Of a DNA stretch of 64,000 bases, positions 1-7,294 are shown piece after piece. The notes beneath the pieces are model-generated. The model was not told the origin of the DNA, did no database searches, and saw only the letters and a program-made list of their open reading frames with translations. Both the position numbers and the translations under genes were made by a program. How positions within the stretch are numbered: position 1 is the first letter of the stretch; each line of letters opens with the position of its first letter. Origin of the DNA: Streptomyces sp. NBC_01381 (lineage in GTDB: Bacteria > Actinomycetota > Actinomycetes > Streptomycetales > Streptomycetaceae); assembly GCF_026340305.1 (NCBI RefSeq), contig NZ_JAPEPI010000001.1, positions 4,278,001 to 4,342,000 of the forward strand, read 5' to 3'.

Positions 1-2765
1 TCCGGGCCCACCATGAAACCCGGTGTGTCGCAGAGGGAGAGGAGAGGGAGGCCGAACGTGTCGCACAGGCGCAGGAAGCGCTCGGCCTTGTCCGCCGCGT
101 CGCGGTCGATCGCGCCGCCCAGATGGCCGGGGTTGTTGGCGAGCAGGCCCATCGGGCGGCCCTCGACGCGGATCAGCGATGTGATGATGCCGACGCCGAA
201 GGCGCGCCGCAGCTCCAGGACGGAGTCCGTGTCGGCGATGCCGTCGATCGCGGCCCGTACGTCGTAGGCGCGGCGCCGGTTCTCCGGGACCGTGTGCCGC
301 AGCAGCCGCGGGTCAGGAGATTCCCAACTGCCGCCTGCCCCTTGGGTGTACGTGAAGTACGCGAGGTACTTGCGTGCCACCCGCACCGCCTCCGCCTCGT
401 CGGCTACCGCGATGTCCACGACGCCGTTGGGCACCTGGACCGACAGCGGGCCGACCTCCTCGGGGCGGAACACACCCAGACCGCCGCCCTCGATCATCGC
501 GGGGCCGCCCATGCCGATGCTCGCCTCCGGCGTCGCGATCACCACGTCGCAGCAGCCGAGCAGCGCCGCGTTGCCCGCGAAGCAGCGGCCCGACGCGACG
601 CCCACCAGGGGGACTTGTCCGCTCAGCCGGCCCATCTGATGGAACGTCATCACGTCGAGCCCGGCGACGGACGTCGTGTCGGTGTCGCCGGGGCGGCCGC
701 CGCCGCCCTCCGCGAACAGCACCACCGGAAGGCGCCGTTCCGCGGCCAGTTGCAGCATCCGGTCGGTCTTGCGGTGGTTCTGCAGGCCCTGCGTACCGGC
801 GAGCACCGTGTAGTCGTACGACATCGCCACGCACCGCACGCCGTCGATCCGCCCCGTGCCGGTGATCATGCCGTCGGCGGGCGTCGAGGCGATCAGGTCG
901 TCGAGGGAGCGGCGGCGGCGCTGGGCGGCGATCGCCAGCGCGCCGTACTCCGTGAAGGTGCCCGTGTCGCAGAGGTCCTCGATGTTCTCGCGGGCCGTGC
1001 GCCGACCGATGCGGTGGCGCTTGGCGACGGCTTCGGGGCGCTGGGCGTCGAGGCCGACCGCGTGCCGGGCCAGGGTCTCGGCGAGGTCGGGGCGGATGGC
1101 GTCGGGGTCGGCGGTCTCCTCGATGGCCAAGTCGCTCGCCTCGCCCGCTGCCGATGCGTCGACCGTCATCAGGGGGTGGCCCTCCGTCGTCGTGTCGCCC
1201 ACGCGCGCGTGCACGGCGGTCACGGTGCCGGGGGCGCCCGCGCGGACGACATGCTCCATCTTCATCGCCTCGAGGACGAGCAACTGCTGGCCCGCAGCCA
1301 CCTGTTCGCCCACGGCGACGTCGACGGTGACGACCGTGCCCGTCATGGGGGCGGCGACCGTCGCGCCGCCGCCGCCGGCTTCCGCGGGCGACTGCGGCAG
1401 GAGCTCCGCGATGTGTTCCTCCACGAAGGCCGTGTGGGTGGCGCCCGCCGTGAAGCCCGGATGGGTGAGCAGCGCCCGCAGCAGCGGGATTCCTGTGCGT
1501 ACGCCCTCGACGGCGAAGGCGGCGAGCGCGCGCGACGTGCGCTCACAGGCCGCCGCGAAGTCGCCCTGCGGCACGTGGGCGATGACCTTCGCGATGAGCG
1601 AGTCGTAGCGCGCCCCGACCTCCGCCCCGGTGCGGGCCGCGGTGTCCACGCGGATGCCCGCGCCCGTCGGCACGTCGAAGCGGGTGAGGGTGCCGGTCGA
1701 GGGCAGCGCCGTGCCGTCGGCGGCCAGGGACTCGGCGTTGACGCGGGCCTGTAGGGCGAATCCGCGCGGCTCGGGCGGGGGTCCTGCCAGGCCCAGCGAC
1801 GCGAGTGATGCGCCTGCCGCCAGGCGCAGTTGGGCCGTGACGAGGTCGACGCCCGTCACCTCCTCGGTGACCGTGTGCTCGACCTGGAGGCGCGGGTTGG
1901 CCTCGATGAAGTGGAACTCCTCGCCCTGGAGCAGGAATTCGAAGGTGCCGAGGCCCGTGTAGCCGCACGCGCGGGCCATCCGCAGGGCGGCGTCGATCAG
2001 CTTCTCGCGGACCGCGGGGGAGAGGCCGGGCGCGGGGGCGATCTCGATGAGCTTCTGGTGCCGGCGCTGGGCGCTGCAGTCGCGCTCCCAGAGGTGGCTG
2101 ACCTCGCCGGTCGCGTCGCCGACGATCTGCACCTCGATGTGGCGGGCGCCGGTCAGGAGTTCCTCGACGTACAGCTCCTCGCGCCCGAAGCCCTGCAGTG
2201 CCTCCGAGCGGCAGCGCTCCCAGGCGTCCGCCAGGTCGGCCGGACGGTGCACGGCCCGCATGCCGCGGCCGCCGCCCCCGCCGAGTGCCTTCACCATCAC
2301 GGCGCCCGAAGGGCCGAGCCCGGCGAGGAAGCCGGCGGCATCGGACAGCGTCGTGGGCCCCTGTGTGCCCGCGAGGACCGGCACCCCGAGGCTGACCGCG
2401 AGCGCACGCGCGCGTGCCTTGTCGCCGAACAGGCCGAGCACCTCGGGGGACGGCCCCACGAACCGCAGCCCGGCGTCCGCGCACCGCGCGGCGAACTCCG
2501 CGTCCTCGCTCAGGAAGCCGTAGCCGGGATGCACAAGGTCGCACCCGGAGCGCCGGGCCGCGGCGACCACGGCCTCCGCGTCCAGATAGGCGGCAGGTCC
2601 TGAACTGCCCAACGGCTGGGCTTCGTCGGCCAGTTGTACGTGGCGCGCCCCGGCCTCGTCCGCCGCGTACACCGCGACGGTGCGCAGCCCGGCCTCCGCC
2701 GCCGCTTGCAGGACGCGGACGGCGATCTCCCCGCGATTGGCGACGAGCACGGCGGCAGAACCCAT
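1..2765 (-). CDS. Single-chain acyl-CoA carboxylase (biotin carboxylase-BCCP-carboxyltransferase), C-terminus cut by window edge
   Basis: ATP-dependent carboxylation of an acyl-CoA via enzyme-bound biotin. 921 codons are open from ATG 2765 to the window edge with no stop. Order: biotin carboxylase about 1-445 (ANRGEIAVR, the glycine-rich ATP-grasp loop GGGGGRGMR, EANPRLQVEHTVTE), a biotinyl domain with EAMKM (biotin lysine K502), then carboxyltransferase from about 560 (GQVPLVGVASG, and DTPGFMVG at the edge). Most actinobacterial carboxylases split these activities between AccA and AccB subunits; this all-in-one order matches the single-chain long-chain acyl-CoA carboxylase described in mycobacteria. 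Substrate is inferred from the neighbouring acyl-CoA synthetase. A divergent TetR gene and an inverted repeat at 2815-2830 suggest regulation. Confidence 0.9.
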   Translation of the reverse strand, partial: MGSAAVLVANRGEIAVRVLQAAAEAGLRTVAVYAADEAGARHVQLADEAQPLGSSGPAAYLDAEAVVAAARRSGCDLVHPGYGFLSEDAEFAARCADAGLRFVGPSPEVLGLFGDKARARALAVSLGVPVLAGTQGPTTLSDAAGFLAGLGPSGAVMVKALGGGGGRGMRAVHRPADLADAWERCRSEALQGFGREELYVEELLTGARHIEVQIVGDATGEVSHLWERDCSAQRRHQKLIEIAPAPGLSPAVREKLIDAALRMARACGYTGLGTFEFLLQGEEFHFIEANPRLQVEHTVTEEVTGVDLVTAQLRLAAGASLASLGLAGPPPEPRGFALQARVNAESLAADGTALPSTGTLTRFDVPTGAGIRVDTAARTGAEVGARYDSLIAKVIAHVPQGDFAAACERTSRALAAFAVEGVRTGIPLLRALLTHPGFTAGATHTAFVEEHIAELLPQSPAEAGGGGATVAAPMTGTVVTVDVAVGEQVAAGQQLLVLEAMKMEHVVRAGAPGTVTAVHARVGDTTTEGHPLMTVDASAAGEASDLAIEETADPDAIRPDLAETLARHAVGLDAQRPEAVAKRHRIGRRTARENIEDLCDTGTFTEYGALAIAAQRRRRSLDDLIASTPADGMITGTGRIDGVRCVAMSYDYTVLAGTQGLQNHRKTDRMLQLAAERRLPVVLFAEGGGGRPGDTDTTSVAGLDVMTFHQMGRLSGQVPLVGVASGRCFAGNAALLGCCDVVIATPEASIGMGGPAMIEGGGLGVFRPEEVGPLSVQVPNGVVDIAVADEAEAVRVARKYLAYFTYTQGAGGSWESPDPRLLRHTVPENRRRAYDVRAAIDGIADTDSVLELRRAFGVGIITSLIRVEGRPMGLLANNPGHLGGAIDRDAADKAERFLRLCDTFGLPLLSLCDTPGFMVGP

Positions 2766-2814
2766 GAAGCCCTCCTGAGATGTCCGGTCCCCCGAGGGGG
2801 CGCCGCCATGCTCA

Positions 2815-2830
2815 TTGACATTGGCGTCAA
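2815..2830. promoter_or_regulatory. Putative TetR operator between carboxylase and TetR gene
   Basis: TTGAC and GTCAA arms separated by 6 bp (TTGACATTGGCGTCAA), with an overlapping outer pair ATTGAC 2814-2819 and GTCAAT 2832-2837. It lies 19 bp before the GTG of the TetR gene and about 50 bp before the carboxylase ATG, where a repressor could control both. Binding is inferred from position. Confidence 0.5.
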
Positions 2831-2848
2831 CGTCAATATGCTCGCCGC

Positions 2849-3475
2849 GTGGCACGCAATCAACAGCCCTGGGCGACCCGCACCGCACGCGACCGCAGCG
2901 AAGCCCCCGCCCGCGGGCGGCTCCTGGACGCCGCGGAGGCCGTCTTCGCGCGGCGCGGCTACGGCCCGACGACGATCGCCGACATCACGGCCGAGGCGGA
3001 GGTCTCGCGGGCTGGCTTCTACGTCTACTTCGCCTCCAAGGAGGAGATCTTCCGCGTCCTCGCGGTGCGGGTGCGCGACGCGTTCCTCGCCGCGCAGGAC
3101 GTGCCGGGCGTCGACCGGGACGACGCCCGCGAGATCTGCCACGCCTCCACCGCCGCCTTCATCGCCGCGTACGCTGAACACCTGCCGCTGCTCCGGCTGT
3201 TGGAGCAGCAGGCGCAGCTCGACGACGACGTGCGCGCGCTGTGGGAGGAGACCCAGGAGCGGCCGGTCCACCGCTCGGCCCGCTACATCCGCCGCCTGGT
3301 GGCCGAGGGCAAGGCCGCCCCGGTCGCCGATCCGCTGGCCGTCGCCCGCGCGGTCGGCGGCATGAGCATCGAGTTCGCCCGGCTCGCCGCGGCCGATCCC
3401 AAGACGTACGACGCGGCCGTGCGCGACGTCACCGCCATGTTCCTGCACCTGCTCGGAGTCGATCCCCAACGTTGA
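2849..3475 (+). CDS. TetR/AcrR family regulator
   Basis: 208-residue TetR-type repressor. The N-terminal helix-turn-helix is plain (RLLDAAEAVFARRGYGPTTI, then SRAGFYVYFASKEEIF at about 52-67); the rest is the usual divergent helical ligand-binding domain. The start is GTG 2849; no clear ribosome site precedes it. It is divergent from the acyl-CoA carboxylase and its stop overlaps the ribosome site (GAGGAG) of the acyl-CoA synthetase at 3487, so it is probably cotranscribed with the latter. The likely role is sensing an acyl-CoA or related ligand and controlling both transcripts through the repeat at 2815-2830; the ligand is inference. Confidence 0.9.
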   Translation: MARNQQPWATRTARDRSEAPARGRLLDAAEAVFARRGYGPTTIADITAEAEVSRAGFYVYFASKEEIFRVLAVRVRDAFLAAQDVPGVDRDDAREICHASTAAFIAAYAEHLPLLRLLEQQAQLDDDVRALWEETQERPVHRSARYIRRLVAEGKAAPVADPLAVARAVGGMSIEFARLAAADPKTYDAAVRDVTAMFLHLLGVDPQR

Positions 3476-3486
3476 GGAGCCGCCCC

Positions 3487-5187
3487 ATGCCAAGCCCCAC
3501 GCACGGCCCCTTGCACGGCCCCTTGTACGGTCCCTTGCACCGCGAAGACCAGGTGCGGGACCTGCGTGCTCGTCAGGCCAAGGCCAGGCGGGGCCGGCAG
3601 GCGGACACGGCGGAGCACCGCGCGGGGACGCGCACCGTGCCCGGATATGTGCGGCACTGGGCGCGGGCCGCGCCGGACAGGCCCGCGCTGGTCTTCGGGG
3701 ACGAGACGTTCACGTACCGCCAACTCGACGACCTCACCGACCGGTTGGCGGGCTGGCTCGACGCGCGGGGCGTGCGGGCCGGTGACCGGGTGGGCGTACA
3801 GCTGCCCAACTGCCCGCAGTTCGTGATCGCGATGCTGGCCGTGCTGCGGGCCGGAGCCGTGCACGTACCGGTCAACCCGATGTTCCGCGCGGCGGAGCTG
3901 AGCCATGAACTGCGCGACGCGGGGCCGGAGATCGTCATCACGCACAGCTCGCTCGCAGGCCTGCTCGACCAGGTGCGCGCGGAGACGGCGGTGCGCGCGG
4001 AGACCGCGGTGCGCGACGTCCTGGTGGCCGACGACGCCGACGCCTGGGCCGCCGCCGTCGGGCATCCACCGCTCGGGCGCGTCGCCGACGATCTGGACGC
4101 CCTCGCCGCCCTCAACTACACCGGCGGCACCACCGGAATGCCCAAGGGCTGCGAGCACACCCAGCGCCACATGGTCTACACGGCCACCGCCATCGACAAC
4201 AGCCGCGGCCCGCTGCCGTCCGACGACGGCATCGTCTCGCTCTGCTTCCTGCCGTTGTTCTGGATCGCGGGGGAGAACCTCGGCATCCTCGCCCCGCTCG
4301 TCTCCGGCGGCACGAGCGTGCTGCTGCCCCGCTGGGACCCGGCCGCCGTGCTCGCGTCGATCGAGCGGCACCGGGTCACCACCATGGCCGGAACGGTCGA
4401 GAACTACCTCGAACTCCTCTCCCACCCGGACTTCGCGCGCCACGACCTCAGCTCGCTGACCGCCCCGCTCACCGTGTCCTTCATCCGCAAGCTCAGCCCC
4501 GAGCTGCGGGCCCGCTGGCGCGCGGCCGTCGGCGACGAAAGCGTGCTGCGCGAGGCCTCGTACGGCATGACCGAGACCCACACCAGCGACACCAGCACGG
4601 TCGGCTTCCAGGAAGGCGACCACGACCTGGCGGGCGACGCGACCTTCTGCGGTCTTCCCGTCCCTGGCACCGACGTCCTGATCGTCGACTTCGAGACCGG
4701 CGAGCCGCTGCCGATCGGTGCCCCCGGCGAGATCATCGTCCGCGGCCCCTCGGTCCTGACCCGCTACTGGAGCGCCCCCGAGGCGACGGCTGCGGTGCTG
4801 CGCGACGGCTGGCTGCACACCGGCGACATCGGCCGCCTCGACGAGGACGGCTGTCTGCACTACCTGGGCCGCGACAAGGACATGATCAAGGTGAAGGGCA
4901 TGAGCGTCTTCCCCGCCGAGGTCGAGACGCTGCTCGCCCGGCACCCGGACGTCCTGGCCGCGGCCGTCGTCGCCGTGCCGGACGCGGCGACGGGCCAGCG
5001 TCCCTACGCCTACGTGCGCACCGTCGAGGGCAGCGCCCTCACCGCTCAGGAGCTGCGCGACTGGGCGGCCGGTGCCATGGCGACGTACAAAGTGCCCGGC
5101 ATAGAGCTCCTCGACGAACTGCCGCTGACCGCCACCGGCAAGATCAAGAAGACGGAGCTGGCGGAGCGGGCCGCGACGCATCGCTGA
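3487..5187 (+). CDS. Acyl-CoA synthetase / AMP-dependent ligase
   Basis: 566-residue adenylate-forming enzyme of the class that activates carboxylic acids to acyl-CoA. Motifs: P-loop TGGTTGMPKG (212-221), YGMTETH, GWLHTGDIGRLDEDG, the hinge region GRDKDMIKVKG and the C-terminal catalytic lysine in TATGKIKK (K552). ATG 3487 is preceded by GAGGAG overlapping the TetR stop. Being next to the single-chain carboxylase, it probably supplies or recycles its acyl-CoA substrate. Two in-frame tandem duplications are visible: three 12-bp copies at 3502-3537 (HGPL HGPL YGPL) and two 18-bp copies at 3973-4008 (RAETAV twice). The 3' end overlaps the convergent HAD gene by 44 bp. Confidence 0.92.
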   Translation: MPSPTHGPLHGPLYGPLHREDQVRDLRARQAKARRGRQADTAEHRAGTRTVPGYVRHWARAAPDRPALVFGDETFTYRQLDDLTDRLAGWLDARGVRAGDRVGVQLPNCPQFVIAMLAVLRAGAVHVPVNPMFRAAELSHELRDAGPEIVITHSSLAGLLDQVRAETAVRAETAVRDVLVADDADAWAAAVGHPPLGRVADDLDALAALNYTGGTTGMPKGCEHTQRHMVYTATAIDNSRGPLPSDDGIVSLCFLPLFWIAGENLGILAPLVSGGTSVLLPRWDPAAVLASIERHRVTTMAGTVENYLELLSHPDFARHDLSSLTAPLTVSFIRKLSPELRARWRAAVGDESVLREASYGMTETHTSDTSTVGFQEGDHDLAGDATFCGLPVPGTDVLIVDFETGEPLPIGAPGEIIVRGPSVLTRYWSAPEATAAVLRDGWLHTGDIGRLDEDGCLHYLGRDKDMIKVKGMSVFPAEVETLLARHPDVLAAAVVAVPDAATGQRPYAYVRTVEGSALTAQELRDWAAGAMATYKVPGIELLDELPLTATGKIKKTELAERAATHR

Positions 5188-5914
5188 GCTCGCCGAGGCC
5201 GCTGAGGTAGTCGAGCGCGGCCTGCGCCGTGAACTCGCTCTGTCCGCCCCGCAGCAGCAGCCCCGCCGACGCGAAGGCCGGGGCGTCCGCATGGGCGGCG
5301 ACGTAGGGGATCGCGATGCAGCGCATGCCGGCCGCGTGCGCCGCCGTCGCGCCCGGAGCGGCGTCCTCCAGGACCACGCAGTCGGCGGGGTCCGCGCCCA
5401 GGAGCGCGGCCGCGGCGAGGAAGACGTCGGGGGCGGGCTTGCCGTGCGCGACCTCGTCCGCGGAGATCACGGTGGTCAGCTGCGCGTCCAGGCCCGTACC
5501 GGAGAGGATCGCGTCGATCGCCGCCCGCGAGGAGCCGGACGCCACGGCCATCGGCACACCGGCGCCGTGCAGGTGCTCCACGAGCTTGCGCATCTCGGGG
5601 AAGACGTGGGTGTCCGCGCGGGCCAGGGCGAGATAGCGGCGGTCGAGTTCGGCGAGCAGTTCGGCGACCGGTACGTCGATGCCGTAGCGGTCCTTCCAGG
5701 TGGCGAGGGTCTCCTGGGTGCCGATGCCGACGTAGGCCTCGTTGTCCGCCCAGGTGTACTCGACGCCGTGCTCGGCGAGCAGCGCGCGCGACGCCTCGTA
5801 GTAATTGGGCTCGCTGTCCACGAGCGTGCCGTCGAGATCGAAGATGACCGGGGTGTCGCCGAGAGGGCTGTCGAAGGTGCTCATGCCGTCAAGGATGCCA
5901 AAGGCCCAGCTCAC
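5144..5914 (-). CDS. HAD-family phosphatase (beta-phosphoglucomutase-like)
   Basis: 256-residue HAD-superfamily hydrolase. Motif I is FDLDGTLVDSEP with nucleophile D26 and general acid D28, motif II is AVASGSSRAAI, and motif III/IV is HGKPAPDVFLAAA followed by VVLEDAAPG. The helical cap after motif I is typical of the beta-phosphoglucomutase/sugar-phosphatase subgroup; the substrate cannot be read. The GTG start at 5914 overlaps the Lrp gene stop as GTGA, which suggests translational coupling; an alternative ATG lies at 5884. The two genes form a short minus-strand operon. Its last 44 bp are antisense to the acyl-CoA synthetase end. Confidence 0.88.
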   Translation of the reverse strand: MSWAFGILDGMSTFDSPLGDTPVIFDLDGTLVDSEPNYYEASRALLAEHGVEYTWADNEAYVGIGTQETLATWKDRYGIDVPVAELLAELDRRYLALARADTHVFPEMRKLVEHLHGAGVPMAVASGSSRAAIDAILSGTGLDAQLTTVISADEVAHGKPAPDVFLAAAALLGADPADCVVLEDAAPGATAAHAAGMRCIAIPYVAAHADAPAFASAGLLLRGGQSEFTAQAALDYLSGLGELSDASRPAPPAPSS

Positions 5915-6393
5915 CGCTGCGCGGCCGCGGTCCGCCCGATCGACTCGACCAGCGGGAGCAGCCGGCTCGGCACACGCTCGCGCAGCGCCATCTCGGTACG
6001 GGTGCGCACCACGCCCGGCAGCTGGATCAGCTGCTGGATGACGTCCTCCAGGTGGCCGTTGTCCCGGGCGACCACGCGGGTCAGCAGATCGCCGCCGCCG
6101 GTGATCGAGAAGGCCTCGATGATCTCGGGCACGGCGGCCAGCGCGTCGCCCACCTCGTCCAGATGCCCCTGGGTGACCTCGATGTGCACGAAGGCGAGGA
6201 CCGGGTGGCCGAGGGCGGCGGGGGAGAGCGAGGGACCGGTCCCGGTGATCACACCGTCCCGCTCCAGACGGTCGAGCCGGGCCTGCAGGGTGCCGCGGGC
6301 GACGCCGAGTACGCGCGCGTACTCACGGACACTGGTGCGCGGCTGCTCCAGGAGCAGCCGCAGGATGCGGGTGTCGAGTTCGTCGACGGCCAT
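5911..6393 (-). CDS. Lrp/AsnC family transcriptional regulator
   Basis: 160-residue feast/famine regulator. Residues 1-50 hold the AsnC-type helix-turn-helix (LDTRILRLLLEQPR, then VLGVARGTLQARLDRLERDGVITG); residues 65-150 form the RAM ligand-binding domain (GHPVLAFVHIEV, AFSITGGGDLLTRVVARD). Family members sense amino acids and act as octamers or larger. It is followed with a 4-bp overlap by the HAD phosphatase gene, its most likely partner. The 112-bp upstream region contains short tandem repeats rather than an obvious dyad. Confidence 0.92.
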   Translation of the reverse strand: MAVDELDTRILRLLLEQPRTSVREYARVLGVARGTLQARLDRLERDGVITGTGPSLSPAALGHPVLAFVHIEVTQGHLDEVGDALAAVPEIIEAFSITGGGDLLTRVVARDNGHLEDVIQQLIQLPGVVRTRTEMALRERVPSRLLPLVESIGRTAAAQR

Positions 6394-6412
6394 GGTGCGG
6401 GTCTTTCAGGTG

Positions 6413-6452
6413 TACGAATGCGGATGTACGTATGCGGATGTACGCATGCGGA
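6413..6452. repeat. Three 14-bp tandem copies upstream of the Lrp gene
   Basis: TACGAATGCGGATG, TACGTATGCGGATG and a shortened TACGCATGCGGA lie head to tail, differing mainly at the fifth base. They sit 20 bp upstream of the Lrp start, where repeated binding sites for the Lrp protein or a promoter would be expected. Whether they have a regulatory role is inference. Confidence 0.6.
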
Positions 6453-6472
6453 GCTGATCGGTGGTGACTGTA

Positions 6473-6508
6473 TACGCAGCCCGCGCCTCATACGCAGCCC
6501 GCGCCTCA
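6473..6508. repeat. Exact 18-bp tandem duplication at the permease stop codon
   Basis: TACGCAGCCCGCGCCTCA occurs twice, back to back. The second copy carries the stop codon of the ABC permease gene (6506-6508), so the first copy is an untranslated duplicate of the gene end. This looks like a recent slippage event. Confidence 0.8.
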
Positions 6509-7294
6509 CGCGTCCCGTACCCGCAGCAGCACCCCGCCCGTGACCAGCGCCGCGACCGCGTAGCCCGCGAGGACCGCGATGCCCGCCCAGGGGCCGATCG
6601 GCAGCCGGTCCAGGTCGATCGTCGCCTGGATCGCGAGACCGGCCGTCGCGGGCGCCGCCCGCCGTGCGTTCTCCTGCCAGTCGGGGTCGGCAAGGAGACC
6701 CGCGAGCAGCGGGAAGGCGTAGAAGAGGGCAAGGACCGACGTGACGGCGGTCGCCGTGTCGCGCAGGGCCGTGGCCGCGCCCAGGCCGATCAGGGCCGTG
6801 AGCGTGAGGTAGAGGACCGTGCCCGCGGCCGCGCGCAAGGTCGGTCCTTCCGTCAGGGTGGGCGCGGCGAAGCCGTCGGCGGACAGCAGCAGCCGGCCCG
6901 CGAGCAGCGAGCCGAGCACACCGACGGTGCTCGCCGCGGCGGTCAGGGCGCAGAGCACCGCCGCCTTGGCCGCGAGGATCCGCAGCCGGACCGGTTCCGT
7001 CGTGAGGGTCGTACGGATGGTGCCGGTGCCGTACTCGCCGCTCATCGTGAGCACCGCGAGGACGACGACCGCGCCCTGGCCGAGCCACACCCCGGTCAGG
7101 CTGAGCTTCACCGTGTCCTCGTGGCAGTCGGCGGGGACCGGGCAGTCACCCGCGGTCAGCGACGCGGTGGAGGCGGCGCCCGCCAGGACCGTCAGCGTGA
7201 TCAGGGCGAGCAGCAGCCACCAAGTGCTGTGCAGCGTACGGAGTTTGGTCCACTCGGCACGCACCGCGCCGAGCCCGCGCCCTTCGCCCATCAT
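6506..7294 (-). CDS. ABC-2 type permease, second membrane subunit
   Basis: 262-residue integral membrane protein opening with the signature VRAEWTKLRTLHSTWW found in Streptomyces ABC-2 permeases, followed by about six hydrophobic segments and the conserved GEYGTGTIRTTLTTEP loop. The ATG at 7294 overlaps the stop of the upstream permease gene as ATGA, so the two are translationally coupled. With the ATPase at 9048-10055 it forms a three-gene exporter operon, probably for a drug, lantibiotic or cell-envelope-active peptide since a NarL-type two-component system diverges from it. Its last codons lie inside a duplicated 18-bp repeat. Confidence 0.85.
   Translation of the reverse strand: MMGEGRGLGAVRAEWTKLRTLHSTWWLLLALITLTVLAGAASTASLTAGDCPVPADCHEDTVKLSLTGVWLGQGAVVVLAVLTMSGEYGTGTIRTTLTTEPVRLRILAAKAAVLCALTAAASTVGVLGSLLAGRLLLSADGFAAPTLTEGPTLRAAAGTVLYLTLTALIGLGAATALRDTATAVTSVLALFYAFPLLAGLLADPDWQENARRAAPATAGLAIQATIDLDRLPIGPWAGIAVLAGYAVAALVTGGVLLRVRDA

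Noticed and set aside
123..1754. Long plus-strand open frame of 543 codons opposite the carboxylase
   Set aside because: It is the antisense shadow of the clear BC-BCCP-CT protein; sequence is Ala/Arg/Gly-rich without domains.
6411..6508. CRISPR array
   Set aside because: Repeat units are directly adjacent with no spacers and there are no cas genes.
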